In this document: piece after piece, positions 1-10,892 of the stretch
Numbering within the stretch: the first letter of the stretch is position 1
Layout of the letters: each line of letters starts with the position of its first letter
Origin: Ptychodera flava
Taxonomy: Eukaryota; Hemichordata; Enteropneusta; Ptychoderidae
Assembly (NCBI RefSeq): GCF_041260155.1
Contig: NC_091930.1
Location: forward strand, 40,149,937-40,213,936
Direction: 5' to 3'
DNA: 64,000 nt
The notes under the pieces: generated by a model
What the model was told of the DNA's origin: nothing
The model's database searches: none
Seen by the model: the letters and a program-made list of their open reading frames with translations, nothing else
Program-made: the position numbers and the translations under genes

Positions 1-3
1 ATT

Positions 4-186
4 TTTTGCAACATTTCTGTCAATCACTCATTTTATGTGGAAAGTTTCAGATTCTCTGAGTGTAGTCTGAAAAATCGGCAGCGTCGAGTCAGAGGCACGT
101 TACCATGTCAGTCTAATTTTCAGGCTAGCGATAGTTTCTGAAACTTATGACACAAAGTGAGTGATTGACAGAAATGTTGCAACAAA
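4..186. mobile_element. Hairpin (MITE-like) inverted-repeat element
   Basis: The left arm (about 4-50) and right arm (about 138-186) are inverted copies of each other, sharing the core TTTCTGTCAATCACTCA on one side and its complement on the other. The roughly 90-base middle is unique. There is no reading frame of note. Short length, long near-perfect arms and no coding capacity suggest a non-autonomous foldback or MITE copy. I could not define a target-site duplication because the left end lies at the window edge. Confidence 0.6.
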
Positions 187-1142
187 TTAAATGCAAACCG
201 CGCACGATCATCGCGTCTCGCTGTCCCCAAATTTGATCAAAGCAGATATGCAGCAAGGCGTCGGAAGGAAACAACTCTATTTTCTTTCAAATTTGCTCCA
301 CGAGTCCGTGAAAAAAAATGATTCAGAGGGTCCATCGAAAGACACTATCGGGCAACCCAACATGGAGAAGCGCAGTGAAATTGAACCCATGCCGGAATCC
401 ACGACGTATTGTCCTGTTGTCTTAAGCAACAGGGGATCAGCGCCAAGGTGAAGCCGTGAGCCGTGACGCGTCGATGATGCGCCGGTCGGCAACACACATG
501 CCTGTCACCGTGGATTCTATTACGTAAAAATAATCAATGAAAAAAAATACCCATTCAAATAAACAGTTGCTTCTAAAAAATCAGTTCTAGCTCATTTTTT
601 TTAAATCTAGAAAATGCGTCGGTATTGCTCTGAGAATAACTTGATTTGTTGAGAAGATCATATACTCGTAGTGACCGTGACGTTGGCAGCCAGCGCAGCG
701 GCGGAAAACTAGCTGCAGTCTCATGAACTTCGAATCGTCGATCAAACACATCTTTTCGGCGCTTTTTTCTCACAACTTCAGTGAAATTGAAGTTTTTCAT
801 ACGTAAACTAAATATCTTTTGGAATCAAGTATACCTTTCGAACGGGCTTTCTTCGGGTAAAATATTCCATTGGCAAGGTGCCAGTAACCGACGCCACATT
901 TCTTGTTGACGCCATCGTTAAAAATCATGACCTAAGATGACCTTCATACTAGTCAAACCAATTACACTGCTCGTAACAAAGACAACACCATAGGCGCGTC
1001 CATCAGCCAATCACACTATTTAACAAATAAAAGATCGGGCTCAAAAAGCCACAAACGGGTATTTAGAAACTGTTTTATGTTTGTGCAGTTTCATGCGGGG
1101 AAAAGAGGTCGCGAAACTGTTAATCGTACGTGTGCCGTCTAA
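187..1142. other. No recognisable gene
   Basis: Short open frames exist on both strands (for example 191-451 plus and 573-800 minus), but none shows a recognisable domain, codon bias or convincing splice context. I see nothing here beyond single-copy-looking intergenic DNA. Confidence 0.5.
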
Positions 1143-3737
1143 GGACGATTCAGAATTAACTTCCAGGGGAGGGTGGAGGATTTTCTATTATCTCGGTGAT
1201 TTTTTTCCATGGCCCCCCCTAGTAAATTATAGAAAAAATCTATGGCCCCCCCCCCTCATCTTTCCTGGTTTTTTTCCATGCCCCCCCTAATATATACATG
1301 CATGCTTATATGGTACATTATAGACATATCTAGTCTAACAAGTTGCAGGAACTGTAGGGCCTAGTGGACATTAATCGATGATATAACAAATCATTTCAGG
1401 GTTATGTGACTATAAAAAGAATGATTTGCAGGGACTGCAAGTGGCACACTTTTGGAAAGGGTAGCAATAAACATATCTGGTTGTAAATTTCTAAAGAAAA
1501 GTTAATTACTAAATATGAATACTTTTTTCGTTATGTCTCACTGATACATATGATGCACACAAAGACAAGCAAAGATATCAGTTAGAAATGGTGAACAGAA
1601 AATCAGGGAGCAGATAATTGGCAAAGTATCTTGAAGTTTAATGGTACATCATTTGCAGATATCCAGACATTTCTGGAAAGTGAGATGTACATGTACATGC
1701 ACACGTTCAGCATACATTTTCATTTGATGATGCTGAATATTTGCAGACTCACGGTGAAAGTTTTAAACATTAGGAATTAAAATTGGTGAAAGCCAACTTG
1801 TTTTTAATTTTCTCTTTTTTTTCTAATTTGGTTATCATAAAACCAAGTAGCTGCCACTGAAAGCAAAAATGCTGAGGAATATTTTAGAACATTTCTTGGA
1901 CAAAACACCTTATCCAAAACATGAATTCACATTTTATTCTGCTCATTCCATTCACAATCCAATGTTCATATTAAAATGCAGACAGCCCTGTGCAAGTCAA
2001 AATTCACATTTTGTCAGCAGTATTTTTCAAAATTGACAGAGCATGCATATTTCAAATTTTTTTAACAAACTTTAATTTTAAAATAGTCATGATGCGCATG
2101 TTTTCAGATGACACGAAACAATAAATGTTAATTTGTTTTTTTGCCTTTTCTGCCAGCCGCCACTGTGAAATCTTTGATTATACATATCAGAATGAATGGG
2201 ACACATAAGTATTAGCATCAATACACAATGTGTAAGCCTATCCACATTTCTCCTAGCCTCATACACACTGAGATCACTTCTTGGACTACAGCAAATTTCT
2301 TGTGTACACAATATTTCAACAATCCGACACCATAGCATTGGCGCAGTGCCACATGATCTTCTGGATGCACATACAGGATTATTGGAAAATCAACCCTTTT
2401 GTAAATTTTTCACCATATATTTTTGACAGTAATACATAATATTTTTATTTTCAACATTAAAAACTATTCGCTGAAAAGCACCTTGAAGATGAGACGGCCA
2501 TAAATTATTTTCAAAAAGTTTATAGTAGATGTAAGCACTGTAAAAAGTTATGTAGAACATTTAAAAAATTTAGAAAGGGTAAAATTGATGAGAATGAAAC
2601 ATAGAAAAAAGGAGCAGAAAAGAAGAGTAGCAGTAGCAGTAGTTTACTCAAAGGATGAGTGGGTGTATATTTGGGGTAAAAAACCTCAATTTTTGTATTA
2701 ATGATAAAAATTTATTTAAGTCAAAATCTAGACAGTATTTTCTGAAATGTAATATTTCACTTGAAAGGAGAGTATTCATGTAGAAAAAACAACTATTTTA
2801 TTTGGCATTATCCATCCTCATTTTAAAATTGTAGGGGTTTAAAGACTGACACTCTAATAATTGATTAAAATCATGATCAGCAAAATTAAAATGCCTCTTA
2901 TTCAAAATGCCTCTTATTAAAAATGTAAGAGCTTTATTGCCAAACAAAACCAATTGATAGTTGTTGTGTTATATAGCATTTAAAAAACATAATGTGAAAT
3001 TTCAGAAAATTTGACCCAGCCGGAGTGGAGTTAAATTCTTTGGAAATTTTGAAATTGGGAGGCAAAAGAAGCCAAGAAATCGGGTGATTTGCATACATTT
3101 GCATAAATTAACACTTCTTTATCATGCAACTTTCAACTGCTTTACAAGCTACAAGGTAAACCCAACCTTAAAAAGACATTTGCTGTAATTTTTAGCATTT
3201 GTTCAATGTTCATCTCTGTGTATCAGCATTTGTTTGTTATTCTGTCACTACATAGAACACCCAATGCTGTATTTAGCAACATACCAGTGTGAACATAAAT
3301 GACCATTGTTATTGTTGATAAATGAATTCTAGTCTGGACTTGATCTGAGATCTCTTTTCAACAAAAACAACCCTGACTGTTCACTGTATGGTTTGTATTG
3401 ACATGCTAAATACTGGACATTTCATAACGCTTCAGGGAGGAGAACAAGATACTGCTATAGATGCATAAAACAAACCACTGTGAATATTACCGAATTTGGC
3501 AGCTAAAGGAGTTTAACTAAACATGCTGAGTTTATCTGTCACCCAGGTAGCGTCTATGGTTCTCTTTTGTAGAGATCAGAAATTCTGGGCAAATATTGAA
3601 TTGGTGTTTTTTTTCCTTGCGCCCCCCCTAAAAGATTGTGGTATTTTGTCTGGCCCCCCCCTAAATTTTCTTGGAAAAATGGGTGGCCCCCCCTGAAAAT
3701 CCTCCACCCCCCCTGGAAGTAAATTCTGAATCGTCCC
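1143..3737. mobile_element. 2.6-kb DNA-transposon-like element with terminal inverted repeats
   Basis: The left end starts GGACGATTCAGAATTAACTT and the right end is its near-perfect inverse (about 42 bases, two or three mismatches, through the GGTGGAGGATTTTC block). Both ends are flanked by the direct repeat CTAA (1139-1142 and 3738-3741), a candidate 4-bp target-site duplication. Just inside each end are C-rich subterminal repeats of the type TTCCATGGCCCCCC. No transposase-like frame is visible in between, so this looks like a non-autonomous element. Confidence 0.6.
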
Positions 3738-3741
3738 TAAC

Positions 3742-4696
3742 AGCTGGCAGTGCAATCCCGAAATTACAGGTCTATAAAATAATCTAATGACGTTAAAAGT
3801 AGCCGGGAAAAAATGCAAAACAGCCGGGTTATTTACCCGGCACCCGGCTTCTAAGGACAACACTGGGTATTTTAAAAGAGGAAATGTTATTTGCTCGTGC
3901 AGCAATGAAAAATCGTGGAGTCTGACGCAAATTCGAACTGATGGAGGGAAGGGTGCTGCATGTTAACTTTTGAACCCTTTGAACGTCAATTTTTATCGCA
4001 TTTGTAAAATATGTCTCTGTCAAAGTTTTTGAGATTTTTGCCAAAAGTTTGATAAAAAAAGTATAGCCAGTGAAATGTAATATACATTTAGTCATATTTT
4101 CAAAAGAATTTCAGAAAAATTCATAAAAGTTAATAAAATGTTGCACTAAAATTTTGGTGGAAAAAATAACACCACTCAAAGAGTTTAGTGAATCAAATGA
4201 TAAACATATCAATGCATAATGGGATGCAGCTTCAACTGGTACTTAATGTGTCATCAAGACTGAACGCGACATAGTGAACACGGTCTCGCTTCATAAAATA
4301 AGCACATTCAGACGCGTAGCGTCGAGGACAATACCGAAGCGTACGATGTACGAGAACATAAATCCCGATATTTCGTGAAAAGCTTTATTATTATTATACA
4401 CCTTTTTGGTCCATTTCTACGAGATAAAAAACAAATCAAAGGAATAAATGTTTAGGGTGCTTGTCACGACCTGCTCTGAGCAAACGTAAACAGAAGGGGA
4501 CAAGTTCAGCGCGTCCGCTAAGCGACGTATAGAACGAAACATGAACCTACGCAGCGCTGTGCAGGTGCTAGAAGTTATAGTTCAACGTCATAATTTCACT
4601 CAAATTCACAAGCTTTGGACTGATTATTATTCACTTCGTGAAGTACTGAATATTCAGATTGTGTGTTTGAAAAATGTAAGAAGTGTATTTAAATTA
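3742..4696. other. No recognisable gene
   Basis: Only short frames without recognisable similarity occur (for example 3829-4095 minus). No repeat structure was noticed. Confidence 0.45.
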
Positions 4697-4873
4697 ACAA
4701 CGCATGACAGTGGGGACAATGTCACGATTTGACGCCTGCCCTCGGGCTGTAGATCCTGACCGAAATATTGATGATACCCTAGCCTGCGGCTCGTGCATCA
4801 ACGATATTTCTGTCAGGATCACTATCCCTTTGGCAGGCAACAAATCGTGATATTGCCCCCACTGTCACGTGTT
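4697..4873. mobile_element. 177-bp near-palindromic hairpin element
   Basis: The outer arms (about 4697-4740 and 4832-4873) pair through GACAGTGGGG..., TCACGATTTG and GCCTGCC with their complements. The inner part also pairs: GATCCTGACCGAAATATTGA against its inverse around 4797-4822. The whole unit can therefore fold into one long hairpin with a small central loop. It is a typical MITE or foldback structure without coding capacity. Confidence 0.6.
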
Positions 4874-6773
4874 ATTATTTAATTATTTCACACCTGGGAA
4901 CAAGTAATAAGGTCATCGGTTCATGTAGTTAGCTAGAGTGAAACTTTGATTTCTTTCGCGGGAGACATAAATATTTAGCATGTATCATCATATATATCTC
5001 TGAAAGTACGTATACAGCAAAGATATTAAAAATAAATGGTTTAAAAATCTATTGGTCGATAGTAGAGATATTATGATTGTGAAAAGGCCTGCGTATGGTG
5101 ACATTTAGCGATATTAGAATACTATAATGTCTGTTAAACTGCAAAGTAAATGACAATGAACTACGTGTCTAGCAAGTGCGTTCATGGGCTAATGTACCAA
5201 GCATCGGTAGTGGCGTATGGAAATGTGGAACACGAAAAAACAAGTCGCACCAAGAAGAAGTAAAAGTCGAAATAGTATCACCAATAAGCACCAATAATTA
5301 TACAGAACGATGTAAAATACTCTGCAGATTAGTTTATTTGACAGTGTGCTCTATACTTGGATTTTGAAATAGATGAACATCAGTCACGAGCAAATTCCAA
5401 ATCAATGCAATGATGTTTAGAGGATCACATTTGGTTTAGGCTGATATTTCCAAGTAAATTGACGCTGTTTTAAGATTACATTCTGACTTTTAACGACAAC
5501 ATCTAACCGCTGCCGCTGCGCTGTGCTTGTGGTTATAGTGTCGCCATTGTGCACACTTATCATTTTACCAGCTGTCGTCTGACTGTTACTGGAGTCAAAT
5601 TTGTGCAACCAGAAAACCCATATACAATTCTGTGCTCTCTTGTTTGTTACACGAAATGATATTGTTAATTGCATCTCACTGGCCAGGTAAAGTTTGAGTC
5701 ACCCAAAGAAGAACCCTTGGTTGGTCACTGCCTCATGACGTAAGACTGGAAAATGAAGTACGAGGTAAAAGCTCTACTTCGACGGTACGGTGTCACATTC
5801 TTGTGTTGTCAATCTAATGGACCTAATTGCCATTTCACGAAATTTGCTTCAGTTTGGGGTAGTTAACTTTAGAATGTCTGTAGCCATGCGCGACAAATTA
5901 TACCATAACCATGTGTGAACAAAACGTTTCTGATACGTCGGAAACTTGTGCATGCTTCTTTCAGACTTAGTTTCTATCATTTTAATCTACAATTTTTCAT
6001 TGAGTCAACCTTAAGATCAAGAGGTCGCGATAAGATATAGACTGTTTGGGTGGGGATTGTAAAATGATATTGATATTATGCAAAAGGAATGGAGATAATC
6101 GTATTTCCTATCATGTGTGACGGTATTTGTGAAAACGAGTCTAGTCCGTCATTCTAGTTTCCGCAGAAATAAAGCGAACAGACAAAGAGCAAGGAGGCCA
6201 CTTCGTATTGCAAAAACATAATTGTATTGTAAGCTCTGCTTGGAGGAGAAGCGTCATAACCTAAGGCGGTTGATTTGGACTTACCAGGATACCTCCTCTT
6301 CGGACTTTCAACTAGAATCGTGTAAGTATGAATTTGAGAAAGTGTTTTCGTTTCCTTTAAATAAGATCTGTCATTGATCTACAGAGTAACCATGAAAAAA
6401 CGAATAGATCCCTTTGGCAATGAATGATTGCCTTGCTACAATCACTGACGCTAGTTCTGTCACTCCGTTTACCCTTTTACACACGTTATTACGAGTGTCA
6501 CTTGGGCAGTCGTTATTTCGTGACACAAATAGGTATATTCTGTGTTTTCAGAGGGCTGCGTGAAACAGAAAGTTTCAAACTTCGTTCAAGGAAACTTTAA
6601 TCAATCAGCTTTCACAATATCGAGGAAAACATGATGAAGTCCTTATGCAAATTTTCGGATGAGGGGACGAACAACTAAAAAATTTCCGATGTTTGAAATC
6701 CGAAGTGGTTTCTTTGTAGCCTGTGTTCACACAATTGTGACGAAAAAAAAACACTCCGACTCCCTATTTTCAG
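4874..6773. other. No recognisable gene
   Basis: Short frames at 5176-5367 plus and 5417-5674 minus show no domain. Nothing else could be supported. Confidence 0.4.
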
Positions 6774-6910
6774 ACTGTGACAACAAGACAGTAAACGCTT
6801 CTTTTAAATCTGAATGCAGTCTACGAGATGGTTTAACAAAAACAGCAGACCAGAAAAAGCAGTGCAGTGTAGAACTTCGAGAGACCGAAAAGAAACTCTT
6901 CAAACAAGAG
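6774..6910 (+). CDS. Possible exon of a coiled-coil, cysteine-containing extracellular protein (speculative)
   Basis: A pyrimidine-rich acceptor ending TTTTCAG (6771-6773) precedes an open stretch of about 45 codons rich in Lys, Glu and Gln with three cysteines and two N-glycosylation sequons (NKT, NAS). The end of the stretch reads ELRETEKKLFKQE, a heptad-like pattern. It closes at a weak GTGCAC donor; in-phase reading otherwise stops shortly after. No partner exon was identified and the entry and exit phases differ. It could equally be a chance frame. I do not recognise a family. Confidence 0.2.
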
Positions 6911-8044
6911 GTGCACATATAGAACAAACGAAGGCCGACGAAGAAACTTTTCGGAAGTAACAATTCATTTATAGCGTTTAGTGAGGTTATCGATCAACTA
7001 TGAACCTTTACGGTTGAGGGTGAAATTTTAAAAATGGCGACGTCGATAATTCCCCATTATATCCTTTTCAATGTTCCTATCTCCCCGGGAAAACTGCTAA
7101 GACTTTAAGACTTTTGGTTTACGATGCGTTCGCTGAGTATGTCATCATTCCTCGACATCCATTGATCAGAAGAACACAGTGGACATATGCATCATTGCTT
7201 GTTCAAGCAATTACAATTACGACCATGTGTGTTGATCTTTTATTTATATCCCGCATGGCGAGTATATGTATTTTCTGTGACATTCGACGTGCACGTTTGG
7301 CTGCAGATTCTTCCCCAAGTTGAATAACTTCTCCCAGCAAGGAAGTAGAGGCAGATCCAGATAACGTAATCAGCAAACAGCAGGACATACAATACCACTC
7401 TAAGTTCCTCCCGATATCATAGCGAGATATACAAATTGAAAAGTATATTGATACGACGTTACCAACTTTGCAAATCTCAAACATTTTGCCGTCCTCTGTA
7501 ATGGGTTCCAATGTCTTTCACTTTAGGTCCCAGACCTGCACTGGACTTTACTATTGTAATCGCTCGCTGTCGTCTCGTCCCGTGCACATCCAATAGCAAC
7601 GACAAGCCCCGCATGCCATGACCTTTGTGCAGAGAATTAACCACATTTTGCCATCAATCCCCCACTTGTTGAGAACTTGAAAGATGTAAATTTGGAGCTT
7701 TTACAATCGACAAAAATGTGTTACACTATGACAAATGTAACTGTTTCGAACCTGACCCCGGGGCACATGAACGTCAGTGAGTGTAAACGTTTATTCTGTA
7801 GGTCATAAATGTCACTGATAAAGCGTTACGTAGAAAGCGTGAGTTTTTCTGACATATTGCCATTGACTTTATATAAAAAAGTTCCTGTCAGTAAAGCAGA
7901 GTTGGCAGGCTATCCACCCCAAAAACATTCTGTTTGTGGCGCTTTTAGGTTTGCTATGTCTTTCGCTCTTTTACCAGCTCTCCCTTAACGTTACTAATTA
8001 ACGACAAGTAAGCAGGGTAGGTGAAACCGTTCACATTTAAAGAG
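6911..8044. other. No recognisable gene
   Basis: The longest frame is 7203-7511 on the minus strand, with hydrophobic stretches but no clear family. I could not support any gene here. Confidence 0.4.
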
Positions 8045-8440
8045 AACCATTTGCCGTTTATGCACCTCCAAAGTGAAAGCCTTAAACTTTTGCGTAAACT
8101 TTGAAATTCCTCAGTGAAACTTTCAACCACTCTCTTTGAAAATCATGAATAAAAATCGGGTATCACCATGCATACGTTACAACTAGAGAAACAAATAACC
8201 CAAGATTTACCGATGTCCCAAATTCAAAATGGCAGCCATCCCTGTGTTAACTCTATGGATAAAAAATCAATTTTCGAATTGCGAAAAGCTCAGACTGTAA
8301 CAAACAAATTCTTGCATCACGAGTGTCGAAATGAGCCCCCCCCCCCCAGTGATAGATCAGAAAAGAATTGTAAAAGTTTTAGAGTGCGAATCTGTCCCCC
8401 GCGCGTATTCTGTCTTATTTTAGTTGACGCAATTTGTTGT
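8045..8440 (+). repeat. Dispersed repeat family copy 1 (AAAATGGC-containing)
   Basis: This stretch shares an ordered series of blocks with the other copies at about 20690-21060, 50300-50520 (inverse), 52395-52530 (inverse), 57275-57535 (inverse) and 57545-57860. The blocks run: AAAGTGAAAG..CTTAAACTTTTGC, then TCACC(A/G)TGCA, then AATTCAAAATGGC(A/C)GCCAT, then CCCTGTGTTAACTC. It is non-coding and probably an old mobile-element remnant. Confidence 0.6.
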
Positions 8441-10822
8441 AGTCTCTCATAATCTGATAATACCTGTCATGGCCTCTCATGGCCGTGTTAGTTTTCCTAC
8501 ATGCTGACACGGAGCATTATACATCTGTCGTCTATAGGACCTTCTCTCTTTACCTAAACTTTTGTTTCGCATTTTTAAAAAGATGCTTGAAACAAAAAAT
8601 GAAAAAATAAAACAATCCTCCAACTTAACGACACTAACTTTGCAGACATGTTACCGCGAATAAACTCATTTTTATTTTTTGGTCTAAATCAAACCAAATT
8701 AAAAGATAAATGTGAAATAACATGGACTGTGAGTAAAATCGACAGAAGGTAGCGATCGAGATGTCGGAAACTGTGTTTAAGGGGAACTCTTTTGCGCTGC
8801 AAGAAATATTAGTGACACCGCTTGTTATCAATCACAAATAAAACAAAACATATATCAACGTAATTTGCCGTTCGAATGACTGGGAGTTTTAAAATTTGTT
8901 CGAAATACCCGAAAGATTACTTCACATTGTAATAACTATGATTGACTTTGTTATAGTCGTATCTCGCCGGTCTGGGGAGTGTACTCACTGCTGAGAGGTA
9001 CTTCGAGATCTTTGACAGAGTAGAGACTCACAGAGTTGTTGGATATCAATGATGGTGGTTTATTACTGAAGTGTAAAGTTTACACATCAGATGCCCAGCT
9101 ATCTCCGACTGACAATAGTGGGTGATTATCCCTTTTTTTAAAAGAAATTGTAGCATCCTAATTAGATTAAATTAGTTAAGCCTCCAATCGCTAATCGACT
9201 AGTATTTCTTGATTGGTTCAAATAATTAAAATATTCTTCCCTTCAAGAAATACATTACTAAACTTTCTCTGATAGGACATTGATCATATAAAATTTTACA
9301 TAATCTGCATAAATGACATCATCGTTATACAACATTTCCTTTATGTAATCGTCCCAGGGTCCTGTCTGGTATTGATGATACGAATTCACTTTACTGCCTT
9401 GACAATAGATGTCACTAGTACAAGTTTCTACCTGTATCCTTGATACTTAGGTATCAATGACGCAATTACATTGAATGTCCCTGACAGCGGAGTTTTAACC
9501 AAGATGAAGGAAAATTCGAAATGATCATTGACCCTTACACAGACTTGGAAAGTTCAGCCGTCTCGTTCATTGACCTTTGTACAGATTCCGAAATTACAAA
9601 AACAATATCAATAAGCCAGAGAAAATTTAGTCTGTAACAACTTCTTTCTGAGAGTTGTCACAAAAACACCTTTTAGAACCGACCTTCTTCAATCACACAC
9701 TCACGCTCAAAGATTGGAATAACACGAATGAAATCCAGAGTGTATAAACTTCAATGAATATATGAAAGCCCTGCGTTGTTGTTCAATGGCGGTTTCATGC
9801 AGATCCGAGCCTAATTATACGTCACTGGTAATTGTATAGTAACAGGTCAAAGTACTAGAGTTGATGCAATATCATGTAAAGTTTGAAAGACTCAGTCTCC
9901 TGAACGGTGGATTGTCTTATCATCCCGAGTGAACGGAACAATATGTGGCAAAACTCGGATCAAAACTTTTCTGAAATATAACATTGATATCTATTAGTTA
10001 CAGCCAGTACCATATATAACTACGCTACTTGTATACTTGGTGGTTGAAAGCAGTAATTTATTCTTAAACTTTGATATTAACTGTCAGCTGCAAATTATAA
10101 GGTATGTTCACTCCAGGCTCTGTGTCAAGTAGTTTCATGTAAACAAAATCCTCTGACGTCGCTGCTAATTGCTTTCTACGAAACTTGTTTTTGAGTCTGC
10201 TTGCCCGTAATTAAGTCGTCAGTTTTTTTCAGAAGCGAATGCTTTCTGCTAACGCCACACGAAACATTTCTATGAGACAACTAATACACGTACTGTAAAA
10301 TTTGAATACTTGACTGTCGTTCAGAAATTGCCATCTTCCGCCTATTGTTTGGGAATCGCTAAACATTTGTTAATCACTACCATTATTGAATACAACCAAA
10401 AGTGATTTACATTCCCGGAATTTTCTGTGTGTTCTATCTGTTATCATTTCGTTGACCAGAAATCTCTCTGACGTCAAATTTTATTGATTGTATTTTGTTT
10501 TGATTTGAGTCCTCGGACTTCAAAGATGAAAACTTGGCCATTTACTGACAAATATACTGACTTCTTTGTCAGTAAATTGCAACATTTTCAAGCTGAAGTC
10601 TAACATTCATGCAGGATGTTGTTTATCCAATATTTACCCCCCACGTCCTTTATCGTTACAAATTGACCAGCTTTGTAAATGTTGTTAAAAATTCTTAAAA
10701 AAGAACACATGTAAAGAAAATCATAAATTGTCAAACTGACAAAGTTTGCAAAATGACGCTTTCTACATCATCTCCTTTGTATCAGTAACTTATTTCTTAT
10801 ATTGTTAGAAACGACTGAAATC
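8441..10822. other. Upstream flank of the SRCR gene; no gene seen
   Basis: I found no SRCR-like exon or other recognisable coding block. The start codon of the SRCR gene at 10823 is closely preceded by a sequence resembling a splice acceptor (TATATTGTTAG, ending 10808), so an untranslated first exon further upstream is possible. The promoter could not be located. Confidence 0.4.
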
Positions 10823-10892
10823 ATGTGCTCTGGAAGCGTGGCTGTGTTGTTGCTGTATGCTGCCGTTTCTTCCGCTGCCATACTAGAGACAG
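10823..10892 (+). CDS. Exon 1: start codon and signal peptide
   Basis: The ATG at 10823 opens [19 protein letters not shown], a short hydrophobic stretch ending in small residues, as expected for a cleavable secretion signal. The exon ends with one base of a Gly codon before the donor GTAAAC (phase 1). That matches the phase-1 acceptor of domain 1 and joins to give LETGTQG. The reading frame extends upstream without another ATG, so 10823 is the natural start. Confidence 0.8.

Noticed and set aside
7203..7511. Minus-strand frame with hydrophobic stretches and a Lys/Arg-rich segment before NKRSTHMVVIVIA, slightly like the start of GPCR helix 6
   Set aside because: No conserved GPCR motif (DRY, CWxP, NPxxY) is present, and the frame stops at once after the hydrophobic run.
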